A stretch of DNA of 64,000 nt from Hymenobacter nivis (GCF_003149515.1 NZ_CP029145.1:806001-870000); one strand, 5' to 3'. Counted from the first letter of the stretch, positions 49,719 through 59,008 are shown. Notes: generated from the sequence alone by a model not told the origin. Numbers and translations: made by a program.

Positions 49719-50114
49719 ATGGTTTTAGAACCCGTTCTCTGCCCGTCCTGTCAGCAACCGGATGCCGTCTATCGGCACGGCAAAGCCACCGATGGCACCC
49801 AGCGCTACCGCTGCACGGCCTGCCGCCGCACCTTTCAACTGCGCTATCGCCATAAAGCGCATGCGGTGGGCGTGCGGGCTAAAATCACGGACATGGCCCG
49901 GAATGGCAGCGGGATACGGGATACAGCCAGGGTGTTGGGCATCCGTCCTCAAACCGGGATGGGCGAGCTAAAAAAAAGATTGAAGCCGGAAGGCACTGCC
50001 CCCCGTGCCATCCCACTTACGCGCCGGAGCCGGGAGCTAACTTGGGGCAGTATGCCGACGAGAGGTGGTCGGTTGTACGCGGCAAAAAGCAGCAGCGCTG
50101 GCTCTGGTGGGTAG
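49719..50114 (+). CDS. insA: IS1-family InsA protein (frameshift partner of InsB)
   Basis: 131 residues in the zero frame. The N-terminal zinc-finger CPSCQQPDAVYRHGKATDGTQRYRCTACRRTFQL and helix-turn-helix RNGSGIRDTARVLGI match IS1 InsA. The run of eight A at 49970-49977 (AAAAAAAAG) sits where IS1 makes its -1 frameshift. A -1 slip there continues without a stop through KIEAGRHCPPCHPTYAPEPG into the InsB frame, giving an InsAB' fusion. The unshifted tail after the run (about 45 residues) looks non-functional. Confidence 0.8.
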   Translation: MVLEPVLCPSCQQPDAVYRHGKATDGTQRYRCTACRRTFQLRYRHKAHAVGVRAKITDMARNGSGIRDTARVLGIRPQTGMGELKKRLKPEGTAPRAIPLTRRSRELTWGSMPTRGGRLYAAKSSSAGSGG

Positions 50115-50429
50115 AAGATGCGGCGAGAGGGCAAGTCGTGGCGTTTGTGTTTGGGCGGCGTACCCACGCCACGTTTCGGCGGTTATTGGCCGTGCTGGCA
50201 GCGGCCGGCTGGGCCGTGGAAACCTGGTTTACCGATGCCTGGGGGCCTTGCCTGTTTGCCCGCCGAGCAGCGCCAAACAGGCAAGGCCCCCAGGCAACGG
50301 CTGGAACGCAAGCACCTGCCCTTGCGCACCCGTTTCAAACGGCTGACGCGCCGGAAGAATTGCTTCTCTAAAAAGCAATTCTTTCACGACGGCCTGATTA
50401 CCTTATTCATCTTCCATTTCTTCTTTTAA
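50042..50429 (+). pseudogene. insB: IS1-family InsB catalytic domain, frameshifted
   Basis: The -1 frame carries the DDE-type domain: LGQYADERWSVVRGKKQQRWLWWVEDA, VVAFVFGRRTHATF, then WFTDAWG. Just after TDAW the frame is lost; the continuation LPAEQRQTGKAPRQRLERKH and NCFSKK...HDGLITLFI lies in another frame. The break falls inside a 22-bp perfect inverted repeat (50237-50258 and 50274-50295). About two codons are also missing relative to E. coli IS1 InsB. Confidence 0.8.
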
Positions 50430-50474
50430 CTATCTACACCCCTAACACACGACCCTTTTTCCGTATCGTGAATA

Positions 50475-51230
50475 ATGCTGAAAGCCCTGTTTATTATGGG
50501 TGGCCTGGCCGTTGCCGCTTTAGGTAGCGTGGCGTGGATTTTTTCGCTGGGCCAGTGCTCGATTACCTACGTGCTCCACCTCACGGTGCGCGATGTGCAG
50601 GGCCAGCCCATGCCCGGGCAGCCCGTTACCGTCTGGCGGCGGGGGTACCCGGCCTAGCCTTTGCAACTCGGCGCAGCTGGGCAGCTCTCGGTGCTGGCCA
50701 CGGAGTCGTTTGGGGCCAGTGCCCTCACCGGGCCCAGCCGCCCGGCGGTTTTTGGCGTTCGGCTGCAACTGCCGGGCGTTTCGCCCCTGTTCTATTGGTC
50801 CGACGTGGCGCGCCTGGGGCCGCGGGGCCCTACAAGGTGTACAATGATTCCTGTCTCCGCCAACTACACGCAGTGGGTGGGGGACTTCGACGCCGCAGGC
50901 TCCACGCACCGCCAAACCAAGCCCGCCGCGCCGAGGCCGTGGCGCCGGTAGGGGGGTAAGGTGCTGCGCTGGTCGGGCACGGCCACGCTCCAGCGTGCGG
51001 CCAACACGGCGGACGGCTGCCGCCAGTACGCGCTGGCGCTGGTGCTTCAGCAACAGGGCGAAACAGTGTGGACGGTAGCCAGGGCCTGCTCCAATGGCAG
51101 CCAAAGGCTTAAATCCGGGCAAGTTGGGCAGCGGTTCCGTTCCGAACTGGTGCGCAACTCCGGACGGCCCGAAAGGGCCAGGCCAAACAATCGGCCGGCC
51201 AAGGAGCTTGACCGCGCCGCTCATAACTCA
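50475..51230 (+). pseudogene. Decayed membrane-anchored protein gene with two in-frame stops
   Basis: A single frame reads MLKALFIMGGLAVAALGSVA (membrane anchor), then VLHLTVRDVQGQPMPGQPVTVWRRGYPA, a TAG stop (50655-50657), then LQLGAAGQLSVLATESFGAS to APRPWRR, a second TAG (50949-50951), then VLRWSGTATLQRAANTADG. The frame is preserved across both stops, so this is one eroded gene. The IS1 end is 20 bp before its ATG and has presumably replaced the promoter. The DVQGQPMPGQPVTV pattern resembles Ig-like or carboxypeptidase-regulatory-like domains. The 3' limit is uncertain. Confidence 0.6.
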
Positions 51231-51275
51231 CTTAATAATTTCACCGACCCCAAGAAATGCTTTCGGGGGTGGTAG

Positions 51276-51669
51276 GCACAGCGTGGGCTATGTTAGCCAG
51301 CCCGTAGTTCGCAAGCGTAAATATTTCGCCGCGTTAAGTAACCCATGCCCAAGGCTCCCGAATACGCCGCTACCCGGGCGGCTTTGGGCATGGCACCGAA
51401 AGCAAATAGCCAACTACCTGGCGTAACAGGGAATCTGCCAAAGAAGGTCTGCATAATGAGTGGAAGCGCGGGCAGTAAGGAATTAGAGCGGTTTCCAAAT
51501 CGCTGTACAGCTTGCTACGTACGGGCTACCAGCTTTTCGGTAGTACAAACGGCGCGAATGGCTGGGGAAGAGCTGGCGAAGAGCCGGCAGCCAGCCCAGT
51601 ACACAGCCTTGGAAACTGCCCTGGGCGCAAGCAGCAACAATGACCGGCAGGGCACAACTGGCCCTTCGT
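51276..51669. other. Gene-free region downstream of the decayed gene
   Basis: I see no convincing gene on either strand. Open frames here have atypical composition and no recognisable motif. It may be the remains of further decayed genes. Confidence 0.4.
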
Positions 51670-51969
51670 TTAGCAAAACTCTATGCCCAGCACGGCGCGC
51701 AGGGGCAAGGCCATGCCAGTTTGCAGCACCACATAATCGCCGTCGACCGCCCACACGCAGGTTTGGAGGCGGTGCAGGGCCCCGTCGGCGGTGCGGAAGG
51801 CCACAGCGAGCTTGCCGCGGTAGGTACTTCCTAAAATAGCGGCGCGGGCAGCTTCGGTGGCGCGGCGGCAGCGCTCATCAGCGGTGGGCAAGACGTCGGC
51901 GTCGGCGAAGCGCAGTCGCGCAAACAACTCGGGGGCCTGGATGGGGGCGAGGGTTAGGGCGGGAGACAT
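51670..51969 (-). CDS. Small hypothetical protein
   Basis: 99 residues, mixed alpha-beta by eye (ELFARLRFADADVLPTADE, RGKLAVAFRTADGALHRLQT, YVVLQTGMALPLRAVLGIEF). The composition looks genuine and I recall similar small proteins in Hymenobacter genomes, but I cannot name a family. No signal peptide. It lies 54 bp downstream of the acyl-CoA reductase gene on the same strand. Confidence 0.6.
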   Translation of the reverse strand: MSPALTLAPIQAPELFARLRFADADVLPTADERCRRATEAARAAILGSTYRGKLAVAFRTADGALHRLQTCVWAVDGDYVVLQTGMALPLRAVLGIEFC

Positions 51970-52023
51970 GGCGGACAGTTTGAGTGTGCAGCAGCCAGCC
52001 GGTTGGCGGGCTTAGCTGAACTA

Positions 52024-53040
52024 TCACAGCAATTCCGTCGCCAGAAAGGCCATCGTGTCCACACCGTCGGCATAATCGGCCACGCCCGGCTGCTGGGCCC
52101 GCCCAAACGGCACGCTACCGGCCCACCGCCCGCCGGCCGACACCACGCACTGAATGCGCGGGGCTACGTCGGTGAGTTGGTCTACTAAGTCAATTTCCTG
52201 CGAATACTCGCTATAATGCAAAACTGAGATGGGTGATACCAAGGCGGTATTGGGGGTAACTAACAGAAAACCAGAGTCGAGGTGCGGTACGGCGTTGACC
52301 AGCAAAATGCTCTTGTTATAATCGTAGTTGTTTTGGTACTTGTGGTGGTTCAGCACACCGCTGCAAATCTGAAGCGCGTCGAGCAGGGGTGTAAAATCGT
52401 AGGCCTCAGGGACGTAGAGCTTGCTCACGTTGCGGCAGCCCAGGCCGTAGTATTGGAAGATGTCTGGGCCCAGACAGGCCAGCTCAGCGTCGGTTTCGTG
52501 GCCCGTGAGCACGGCCACACTCGTGCGGTTTCGCCGGATCAGGTTCGGTTTCTTGCCAAAATAGAACTCAAAGTACCGGGCGGTATTATCCGAACCCGTC
52601 GCAATAAAGGCGTCGGCCGCATTCAAACGGGGCACGATTTGGATGAATTTGGTAAATCTTGTCTCAATTTGGGAAAGTTGTTCCAAAATCCACGTCATCA
52701 AAAACGTGTCGGATGCGCTGAGCTTGGCCAGCAAAATGTGGCCGCTCAGTAGCACGCACAGCGCGTCGTGGAAGCCCACCAGCGGGATGTTGCCAGCCAT
52801 CACCACGCCCACCTGGCGCACGGCGGTGGGCTCGGGCGGGTAGCGGGCGGCCCACTGCGCCAGGGCCCCTGGCTCCAGTAAGTGGGCGATGCCAGCGAGG
52901 GCGACGGCCACGTTGGGCCGGTCGAACCAGGCGTTTTGGTTGCGGGCGCGGGCGGCCAGTTCGGTGAGCTCGTCGGGGGAGAGGGCGGTGAGGCGGTGGC
53001 CCAGGGCTACGAAGGCAGCCAGGCGTTCGGAATAGTTCAT
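52024..53040 (-). CDS. Acyl-CoA reductase (LuxC family)
   Basis: A 338-residue LuxC-like NADPH-dependent acyl-CoA reductase, which makes fatty aldehydes. Features: VGVVMAGNIPLVGFHDALCVLLSGH, AFIATGSDNTARYFEFYFGKKPNLIRRNRTSVAVLTG (nucleotide-binding region) and the conserved Cys in GLGCRNVSKLYVP. It is divergent from a ferredoxin gene (170 bp), an arrangement I have seen in Bacteroidota. The physiological acyl substrate is unknown. Confidence 0.9.
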   Translation of the reverse strand: MNYSERLAAFVALGHRLTALSPDELTELAARARNQNAWFDRPNVAVALAGIAHLLEPGALAQWAARYPPEPTAVRQVGVVMAGNIPLVGFHDALCVLLSGHILLAKLSASDTFLMTWILEQLSQIETRFTKFIQIVPRLNAADAFIATGSDNTARYFEFYFGKKPNLIRRNRTSVAVLTGHETDAELACLGPDIFQYYGLGCRNVSKLYVPEAYDFTPLLDALQICSGVLNHHKYQNNYDYNKSILLVNAVPHLDSGFLLVTPNTALVSPISVLHYSEYSQEIDLVDQLTDVAPRIQCVVSAGGRWAGSVPFGRAQQPGVADYADGVDTMAFLATELL

Positions 53041-53108
53041 GCGGAAGGTGAGGGCGGCGGAGAAGCCGTAAAATTGGGGCGCGGCGCGGGAAAGCGGCGC
53101 TTGGTGCG

Positions 53109-53116
53109 TAAATTTG
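53109..53116 (+). promoter_or_regulatory. -7 promoter motif TAAATTTG for the ferredoxin gene
   Basis: TAnnTTTG about 94 nt before the ferredoxin ATG in the divergent gap. Confidence 0.35.
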
Positions 53117-53209
53117 TGGGCCCAGCCACACGGCCGCGGGCCTCGCTTTTACGTAAAGCGTCCCGTCTCCTTTTGGTTTCCTTCCCTACTACTTGACCCG
53201 CGACGCCCC

Positions 53210-53560
53210 ATGGCCATCATGATAACCGACGAGTGCATCAATTGCGGTGCCTGCGAGCCGGAATGCCCCAACAACGCCATTTACGAAGGCGGCGCGCAGT
53301 GGCGCTGGGCCGACGGCACCACCCTGAAGCAAGTTGAAACCGCCGACGGCGCCACCGTGGCCGGCACCGCGCCCCAAACGCCGGTGTCGGACGAGTACTA
53401 CTACATTGTATCGGATAAGTGCACCGAGTGCGTCGGTTTTCACGAGGAGCCGCAGTGCGCCGCCGTGTGCCCCGTCGACTGCTGCGTGGACGACCCCGAC
53501 CTGCGCGAAACCCGCGAGCGGCTGCTCGAAAAGAAAGGCTGGCTGCACCTGGTTGCGTAA
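53210..53560 (+). CDS. 4Fe-4S dicluster ferredoxin
   Basis: A 116-residue ferredoxin. Cluster ligands: Cys9, Cys12, Cys15, Cys19 ([12 protein letters not shown]) and a second set in [23 protein letters not shown]. The insertion between the two halves (about residues 22-70) and between cysteines of cluster 2 marks the YfhL/Fdx type. It shuttles electrons at low potential, and the divergent acyl-CoA reductase is a possible partner. Followed by its own terminator. Confidence 0.95.
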   Translation: MAIMITDECINCGACEPECPNNAIYEGGAQWRWADGTTLKQVETADGATVAGTAPQTPVSDEYYYIVSDKCTECVGFHEEPQCAAVCPVDCCVDDPDLRETRERLLEKKGWLHLVA

Positions 53561-53590
53561 GCGCCGGGGCCCCCTGGCCCAAACCGAATC

Positions 53591-53620
53591 AGCCGCTGCC
53601 TCGCCGGGAGCGGCTTTTTT
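53591..53620 (+). terminator. Terminator of the ferredoxin gene
   Basis: AGCCGCT / AGCGGCT stem with an 11-nt loop followed by six T. Confidence 0.8.
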
Positions 53621-53631
53621 GTGGCCCCCGG

Positions 53632-53725
53632 GGCCGTCATGCTGAGCTTATCGAAGCATCTCTACCGCTAACTAATTATGGATTGCTGCTGCGGGAGAGG
53701 TGCTTCGAAAAGCTTCAGTATGACC
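53632..53725. repeat. Palindromic intergenic repeat, family 1, copy 4
   Basis: GGCCGTCATGCTGAGC...GAAGCATCTC on the left and GTGCTTCG...TATGACC on the right, with the shared centre CTAACTAATTATGGATTGCTG. The arms have diverged more than in copy 1. Confidence 0.8.
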
Positions 53726-53781
53726 ACCTAAATAGAAACAGTGCGGCTCTCAAACGGAGCCTGCCCCAGGGCCCTAAAACG

Positions 53782-53789
53782 TACCTTTG
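53782..53789 (+). promoter_or_regulatory. -7 promoter motif TACCTTTG for valS
   Basis: TAnnTTTG ending 18 nt before the valS ATG. Confidence 0.4.
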
Positions 53790-53807
53790 CCGAAATACCC
53801 TTTACTG

Positions 53808-56441
53808 ATGAATCCCACCAAAACCACGTACTCGCCCGCCGATGTTGAAGCCAAATGGTACCAGCGGTGGCAGGAGCAGGGCTTTTTCAAGGCCAGCGCC
53901 AACCCCAAAAAGACGCCCTACACCGTTGTAATCCCGCCGCCGAACGTGACCGGCGTGCTGCACATGGGGCACATGCTGAACGCCACCATTCAGGACGTGC
54001 TGGTGCGCCGCGCCCGGATGCAGGGCAAGGAGGCGTGCTGGGTGCCCGGCACCGACCACGCCAGCATCGCCACCGAGGCCAAGGTGGTGGCCCTGCTCAA
54101 GGAGCAAGGCATCGAAAAAAAGGACCTCACCCGCGAGCAGTTTCTGGCGCACGCTTTTACCTGGAAGGACAAGTACGGCGGCATCATCCTGGAGCAGCTC
54201 AAGCAGCTCGGGGCCTCCTGCGACTGGGACCGCACGCGCTTCACCATGGAGCCCAAGCTGACCGAGGCTGTGCTGCGCGTGTTCGTGGACTTGTACCGTA
54301 AGGGCCTGATTTACCGCGGCGTGCGCATGGTGAACTGGGACCCGCTGGGCGGCACCGCCATTTCGGACGAGGAAGTGATTCCGAAGGACGTGATGGCCAA
54401 GATGTACTACCTCAACTACGAGGTAGTGGGCCAGCCCGGCCGCTTCCTGACGGTGGCCACCTCGCGCCCCGAAACCATCATGGCCGACGTGGCCGTGGCT
54501 GTGAACCCCACTGACGGGCGCTACGCCGACCTGGCCGGGCAGCGGGTGCGCATCCCGCTGCTGGGCCGCGACGTGCCCATCATCCAGGACGAGTACGTGC
54601 TGACGGACTTCGGCACCGGGGCCCTGAAGGTGACGCCGGCCCACGACCTGAACGACTACAACCTGGGCCAGAAGCACAACCTGCCCACCATCGACATTCT
54701 GAACGACGACGGCACGCTCAATGAGAAAGCCGAGCTATACGTGGGCCAGGACCGGTTTGCGGCCCGCCGCAACATCGTGAAGGACCTGGACGCCGCCGGC
54801 CTGCTCGTGAAAACGGAGGAGTACGCCAGCATCGTGCAAACCTCGGAGCGCACCAAGGCCGTGATTGAGCCCAAGCTTAGCATGCAGTGGTTCCTGAAAA
54901 TGGAGCACATGGCCAAGCCCGCCCTGGAAGTGGTGGAGAACGACACCGTGCGCCTGCACCCCGCCAAATTCAAGAACACCTACCGTGTCTGGATGGAAAA
55001 CGTGCGCGACTGGTGCATCTCGCGGCAGCTCTGGTGGGGCCAGCAAATCCCCGCCTACTACCTGCCCGACGGCTCGTTCGTGGTGGCCCTGTCGGCTGCC
55101 GAAGCACTTGAACTGGCGCGTGAGCAGAGCGGTAACGCGGCGCTGGAAATTAGCGACTTGCGCCAGGACGAGGACGTGCTCGATACCTGGTTCTCGTCGT
55201 GGCTGTGGCCCATTTCGGTGTTCGATGGTTTTGAGGACCCCGACAACGCCGACGTCAACTATTTCTACCCGACCAACGACCTGGTGACGGGCCCCGACAT
55301 CCTGTTCTTCTGGGTGGCGCGGATGATCATGGCCGGGCTGGAATTTCGCCAGGAAGTGCCGTTCCGCAACGTGTACCTCACCGGCATCGTGCGCGACGGC
55401 CAGGGCCGCAAGATGAGCAAGCAGCTCGGCAACTCGCCCGACCCGCTCGACCTCATTGCGCAGTTCGGGGCCGATGGCGTGCGCACAGGGATGCTGTTTT
55501 CGGCGCCTGCCGGCAACGATTTGCTTTATGACGAGAAGCTGGTGGAGCAGGGCCGCAACTTTGCTAACAAGCTCTGGAACGCCTTCCGGCTGGTGAAGGG
55601 CTGGACCCCCGACGCGGCCCTGCCCTTCGTGCACGACAAGCCCGTGGCCTGGTTTGGGGCCCGGCTGGCGGCGGCCGTGGCCGAAATCGACGACCACTTC
55701 GAGAAATTCCGCATCTCCGACGCACTGCTGGCGGTGTACAAGCTTGTCTGGGACGACTTCTGCGCCCATTACCTGGAAATGGTGAAGCCCGCCTACCAGC
55801 AGCCCATCGATGTCGAAACCCTGCGCTACACCACGGCCTACTTCGAAACGCTGCTCAAGCTGCTGCACCCCTTCATGCCCTTCATCACGGAGGAGCTGTG
55901 GCACGAGCTGGCCGCCCGGGGCCCCCGCGAGTACGTGACCGTGGCGCACTGGCCTAAGCCCGCGCCGCCGGCCACCAGTGCCCTGCTGCTGGCCGATATG
56001 GACAAGGCCCTGGCTGTGGTGGCCGGCATCCGCGCCGTGCGCAACCAGAAAAACCTGGGCCCCAACAAGCCCCTGGCCCTGGTCATCAAAACCGATGAGC
56101 CCGCGCTGTTCACGGCCTACGCGGGCGTGCTGCGCAAGCTCGGCAACCTGGAAGCGCTGGACTTTGCCGACGCGGGCCCGGCCGGCGCGGTGAGCTTCGT
56201 GCAGGGCAGCAGTGAGTTCTTCATCCCGCTCGAAGGCCCGGTTGACGTGGCCGCCGAGCGCGCCCGCCTCGAAAAGGAGCTGGCCTACGCCCAGGGCTTC
56301 CGCGAATCGGTGCAGAAAAAGCTGGGTAACGAGAAATTCGCGGCCAACGCCAAGCCCGACGTGCTGGAGCGCGAGCGGCAAAAGCTGGCCGACGCTGAAG
56401 CTAAAATAGGGGCCCTGGAGCAAAGCCTGGGGGCCCTGTAG
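53808..56441 (+). CDS. valS: Valyl-tRNA synthetase
   Basis: An 877-residue class I synthetase. HIGH-type motif in [14 protein letters not shown] (residues 43-56), KMSKQ with Lys535, CP1 editing domain ([18 protein letters not shown]) and a C-terminal coiled coil ([20 protein letters not shown] to the end). The start [10 protein letters not shown] was chosen; a seven-residue upstream extension crosses the promoter motif. Confidence 0.98.
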   Translation: MNPTKTTYSPADVEAKWYQRWQEQGFFKASANPKKTPYTVVIPPPNVTGVLHMGHMLNATIQDVLVRRARMQGKEACWVPGTDHASIATEAKVVALLKEQGIEKKDLTREQFLAHAFTWKDKYGGIILEQLKQLGASCDWDRTRFTMEPKLTEAVLRVFVDLYRKGLIYRGVRMVNWDPLGGTAISDEEVIPKDVMAKMYYLNYEVVGQPGRFLTVATSRPETIMADVAVAVNPTDGRYADLAGQRVRIPLLGRDVPIIQDEYVLTDFGTGALKVTPAHDLNDYNLGQKHNLPTIDILNDDGTLNEKAELYVGQDRFAARRNIVKDLDAAGLLVKTEEYASIVQTSERTKAVIEPKLSMQWFLKMEHMAKPALEVVENDTVRLHPAKFKNTYRVWMENVRDWCISRQLWWGQQIPAYYLPDGSFVVALSAAEALELAREQSGNAALEISDLRQDEDVLDTWFSSWLWPISVFDGFEDPDNADVNYFYPTNDLVTGPDILFFWVARMIMAGLEFRQEVPFRNVYLTGIVRDGQGRKMSKQLGNSPDPLDLIAQFGADGVRTGMLFSAPAGNDLLYDEKLVEQGRNFANKLWNAFRLVKGWTPDAALPFVHDKPVAWFGARLAAAVAEIDDHFEKFRISDALLAVYKLVWDDFCAHYLEMVKPAYQQPIDVETLRYTTAYFETLLKLLHPFMPFITEELWHELAARGPREYVTVAHWPKPAPPATSALLLADMDKALAVVAGIRAVRNQKNLGPNKPLALVIKTDEPALFTAYAGVLRKLGNLEALDFADAGPAGAVSFVQGSSEFFIPLEGPVDVAAERARLEKELAYAQGFRESVQKKLGNEKFAANAKPDVLERERQKLADAEAKIGALEQSLGAL

Positions 56442-56470
56442 CCCGCGTTTACCCCATAAAAAAGCCGTCG

Positions 56471-56613
56471 GTGGTCTAGAACAGGGTGGTCCGGCGAATT
56501 ACCCGAAGGGCTTCGTCGGGCCACTCTTATTAAAAAGAAACAGCGGCTCCGGGTCATTGCAAGAGTGGTCCGACGACGGAAAAGCCGCTGGACCACCCCG
56601 TTTTATACCACCA
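56471..56613. repeat. 143-bp inverted-repeat element after valS
   Basis: The outer pair GGTGGTC...GGGTGGTCCGGCG (56471-56497) matches the complement of 56587-56613 except in a short divergent stretch. An inner pair CGTCGGGCCACTCTT / AAGAGTGGTCCGACG adds a second stem. Non-coding. Confidence 0.7.
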
Positions 56614-56615
56614 CA

Positions 56616-56653
56616 AAAAAAGCCGTTCCCCCAACTGAGGGAACGGCTTTTTT
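56616..56653. terminator. Bidirectional terminator between valS and the S8 peptidase gene
   Basis: Perfect stem AGCCGTTCCC / GGGAACGGCT, loop CCAACTGA, with seven A before and six T after. It serves the convergent pair. Confidence 0.9.
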
Positions 56654-56692
56654 ATGGGCTCGCGGCGGGGCCCCCGGGGCCCTACGCCGGGG

Positions 56693-58738
56693 CTACTGGA
56701 TCAGTAGCGACTGGGTTTTTACGTTGGTGCTGGTCTGTACTTTGGTGATGTACAAGCCTTTGGGTAAGCTGCTGAAATCTTTCGTGGTTTCGAGTTGGGT
56801 AGTGCCCTCGCTGCGGAATATCTCCTTGCCCATCTGGTTGAGCACCGTCAGCACGATGGTTTGCTGGTCCTCGGCCACCACCTGGAAATTCACCCGGCCG
56901 TTGGACGGGTTGGGGTATAGGGCCACCAGCAACTGCTTGATTTTGCTGATTACCTTCTGCTTGATCAGGTCGCGGATGGCGGCGTCGGCCTGCACAAACC
57001 CCACGCCGGTCTTGAAGTCGAAGCCGCGGTCGAAGCCCGGGGTGAGCGGGTTGTCCATATCGACGGCCGATTGCTGCAAGAACTTCGTGACGGTGCGCGG
57101 TGGGAGGTCGCCGTCGACCTCCAGCATCAGCGCCGCCACGGCCGCCACGTGCGGCGCTGCTGCGCTGGTACCGAAGAAGTTGGGGAAGCCATCGCCCTCG
57201 AAGTCCTGGCCGGGGAAGGGCGGGAAGAAAGTCGTGTTGCCGCCGTCGGGGCCCGTCACTTCGGGCTTGTTGGACGTCAGGGGCTGGCCCAGCCGCCGGC
57301 CCTGGTTGTTGAACAGCAGGGGCGTGCCACCCAGCGACGAGAACGACTCCACCACCGGTACCGGCGTGTTGGCGTTGAACAGCGGCGTGTTGAAGTACGG
57401 GGCGGCCCCTACGGCTACCACCTGCGGGGCGTTGGCGTGGCCCACCAGGGTCGAGCTTTGCGTGTCGTACTCGATGGTTGTGGGTCGGTCGCCGAAGTTG
57501 ACGTATTTGAGGCGGGTCGGGTCGGGGCCGTCAAATTTCACGATTACCGCTTCCACGGTTACCGCGGCCGTGCTGCTGTTAGTGATGCTAATAAACTCGA
57601 AGGGGTCGCCGCCGATGTTGTTGTCGATGGACGAGAACACGGGCACGCCGTTGTAAAGCAGGTAGAGGTCCATGTCGCTTTTGGCCCCGCGCACGCCGCT
57701 GGCCGAAAATGCCGGGTCGTCCCATTGCAAGGCCAGCGACAGGCTGCGGCCAGGGCCGATGGTGATGCTCTGCCGCACGTCGCCGGGGGCGAAGCTGTGC
57801 GCCTCGCCCGTGATGCCCGGCACCGAGGTTTTCGAGTTGCGAAACACCGCTTCGTACGACTGCTGGGCCTGATTGCCGGCCGATGAGAAGTACGACGCAC
57901 CCTTGGCCACTACTTTTTGCGCGGCTTGCGCAATGATGCCGTTCTGGAAGAAGGGTTCGTCGAAATAAATTGCGTCGTCTACAATGGCTTGGCAACCAGC
58001 GGCTTGCAAGTCCTCAATGCCCTGGGCAAAGTCGGCCTGGCCCAGGAATGCGGTATGGAAAGCAATGGCAGCCCCGGGGGCCACGTCGTGCACGATTTCG
58101 GCCATGCCGCGGCCCTCGTCGGTGCCGCTGCCGGGCAAGTCTTCGAGCACTTCCACGCCGCCGCGGGGCAGGTCGTTGCTGGCCACACCGGCGGCGGCCC
58201 CGCCCAGGTTGTTGTAGCTGTCGGAGAGGATGCCCACCTTCACGCCCCGGCCGCTCAGGCCGTACTTGGAGCGGGCCGCGTCGGCCCGCAGGGCCCGGTC
58301 GCCCTGGGTAGTGGTGCGGCCCACGTTCAGGGCCGGCTTATAAGCGGGCCGGATGAGCTGTAGCGACGGCACGTTCTCCAGCGTCGATAACTTGTCAACC
58401 GGGAACAGGCCTGAGACAAGCGCGCCGTAGGCCGTGCCTTGGCGCAAGCCCTTGGCCTGCAGATCGATTAGCAGCTGCTTGGCGCTGGGCGTTGTGGCCA
58501 GGGCCTGCACTACCACGTAGCCGTTGTAAACCTGCACGGCATTGGTGGCCTGAAGCGGCGAGCTTATCCCCGCTTTTGCCGCAAGGCCGCGGGTGGCCAC
58601 CGCGGGCTTGGCCAGTTCGAGCAGGCTGGCCGATATTTTGCCCTTGGGGGTGGGCATAGTTTGGGCCCCGGCGGGCGCCCCCACCAAGGTTGTCGCGGCC
58701 AGCAAAGCCACGGCGGTGCGGAAGTAGATTTTTCTCAT
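56693..58738 (-). CDS. Secreted S8 (subtilisin-like) peptidase with T9SS sorting domain
   Basis: 681 residues. Signal peptide (1-25, ending GAQ), prodomain-like region to about 140, S8 core, then a type A T9SS C-terminal domain (about 604-681: ALYPNPSNGRVNFQV, GKEIFRSEG, LPKGLYITKVQ). Catalytic Ser525 is in GTSAAAPHVAAV and the Asp is Asp173 in GILSDSYNN. The usual HGTH block is replaced by DEGRGMAEIVHDVAPGA, with Glu208 at the His position and His217 later. It should be exported through the type IX machine and attached to the surface or released. Confidence 0.9.
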   Translation of the reverse strand: MRKIYFRTAVALLAATTLVGAPAGAQTMPTPKGKISASLLELAKPAVATRGLAAKAGISSPLQATNAVQVYNGYVVVQALATTPSAKQLLIDLQAKGLRQGTAYGALVSGLFPVDKLSTLENVPSLQLIRPAYKPALNVGRTTTQGDRALRADAARSKYGLSGRGVKVGILSDSYNNLGGAAAGVASNDLPRGGVEVLEDLPGSGTDEGRGMAEIVHDVAPGAAIAFHTAFLGQADFAQGIEDLQAAGCQAIVDDAIYFDEPFFQNGIIAQAAQKVVAKGASYFSSAGNQAQQSYEAVFRNSKTSVPGITGEAHSFAPGDVRQSITIGPGRSLSLALQWDDPAFSASGVRGAKSDMDLYLLYNGVPVFSSIDNNIGGDPFEFISITNSSTAAVTVEAVIVKFDGPDPTRLKYVNFGDRPTTIEYDTQSSTLVGHANAPQVVAVGAAPYFNTPLFNANTPVPVVESFSSLGGTPLLFNNQGRRLGQPLTSNKPEVTGPDGGNTTFFPPFPGQDFEGDGFPNFFGTSAAAPHVAAVAALMLEVDGDLPPRTVTKFLQQSAVDMDNPLTPGFDRGFDFKTGVGFVQADAAIRDLIKQKVISKIKQLLVALYPNPSNGRVNFQVVAEDQQTIVLTVLNQMGKEIFRSEGTTQLETTKDFSSLPKGLYITKVQTSTNVKTQSLLIQ

Positions 58739-59008
58739 GGGTAGTGGAAAAGAGGGAAAATGAAAAAAACTGTCCCGGGTACCGAAAACAGCCACCGTTT
58801 GCGTGACAAATCAGCGTCGCCGAGATGTACAAATATATCAATTAAAAATATTAACTTTCACACGTATTTCTTGAGAAAATAAAAAATAATATTCAAAATT
58901 AACCAGGTGCTCGCAGACCGGTTTTTCCAGACTCACAGCGGTAAAAATTGGCTGATTGCAAGCACAAACTACTATCAATGAATGAATTGGTAATCTAGCA
59001 ACCCAGCT
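58739..59008. other. AT-rich upstream region of the S8 peptidase gene
   Basis: No gene is seen. A minus-strand -7 motif TATATTTG (58830-58837) lies about 92 nt before the peptidase start, in an unusually AT-rich stretch. Confidence 0.4.

Larger units (their letters stand above)
49624..50455 (+). mobile_element. IS1-family insertion sequence with 53-bp terminal inverted repeats
   Basis: Inverted repeats of 53 bp with two mismatches (49624-49676 and 50403-50455, outer end GGGTCGTGT.TTAGGGGTGT). The element is 832 bp and carries insA- and insB-like frames joined by an A8 slippery run. The inverted repeats are far longer than the about 20-25 bp of classical IS1. No target duplication is visible. 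The insB frame is broken, so this copy is probably inactive. Confidence 0.88.

Noticed and set aside
51345..51839. 164-codon plus-strand frame as a gene
   Set aside because: No motif, atypical composition, and it overlaps the better-supported minus-strand small gene.
54735..56423. 562-codon minus-strand frame over valS
   Set aside because: It is a shadow of valS; the HIGH and KMSKQ motifs fix the plus strand.
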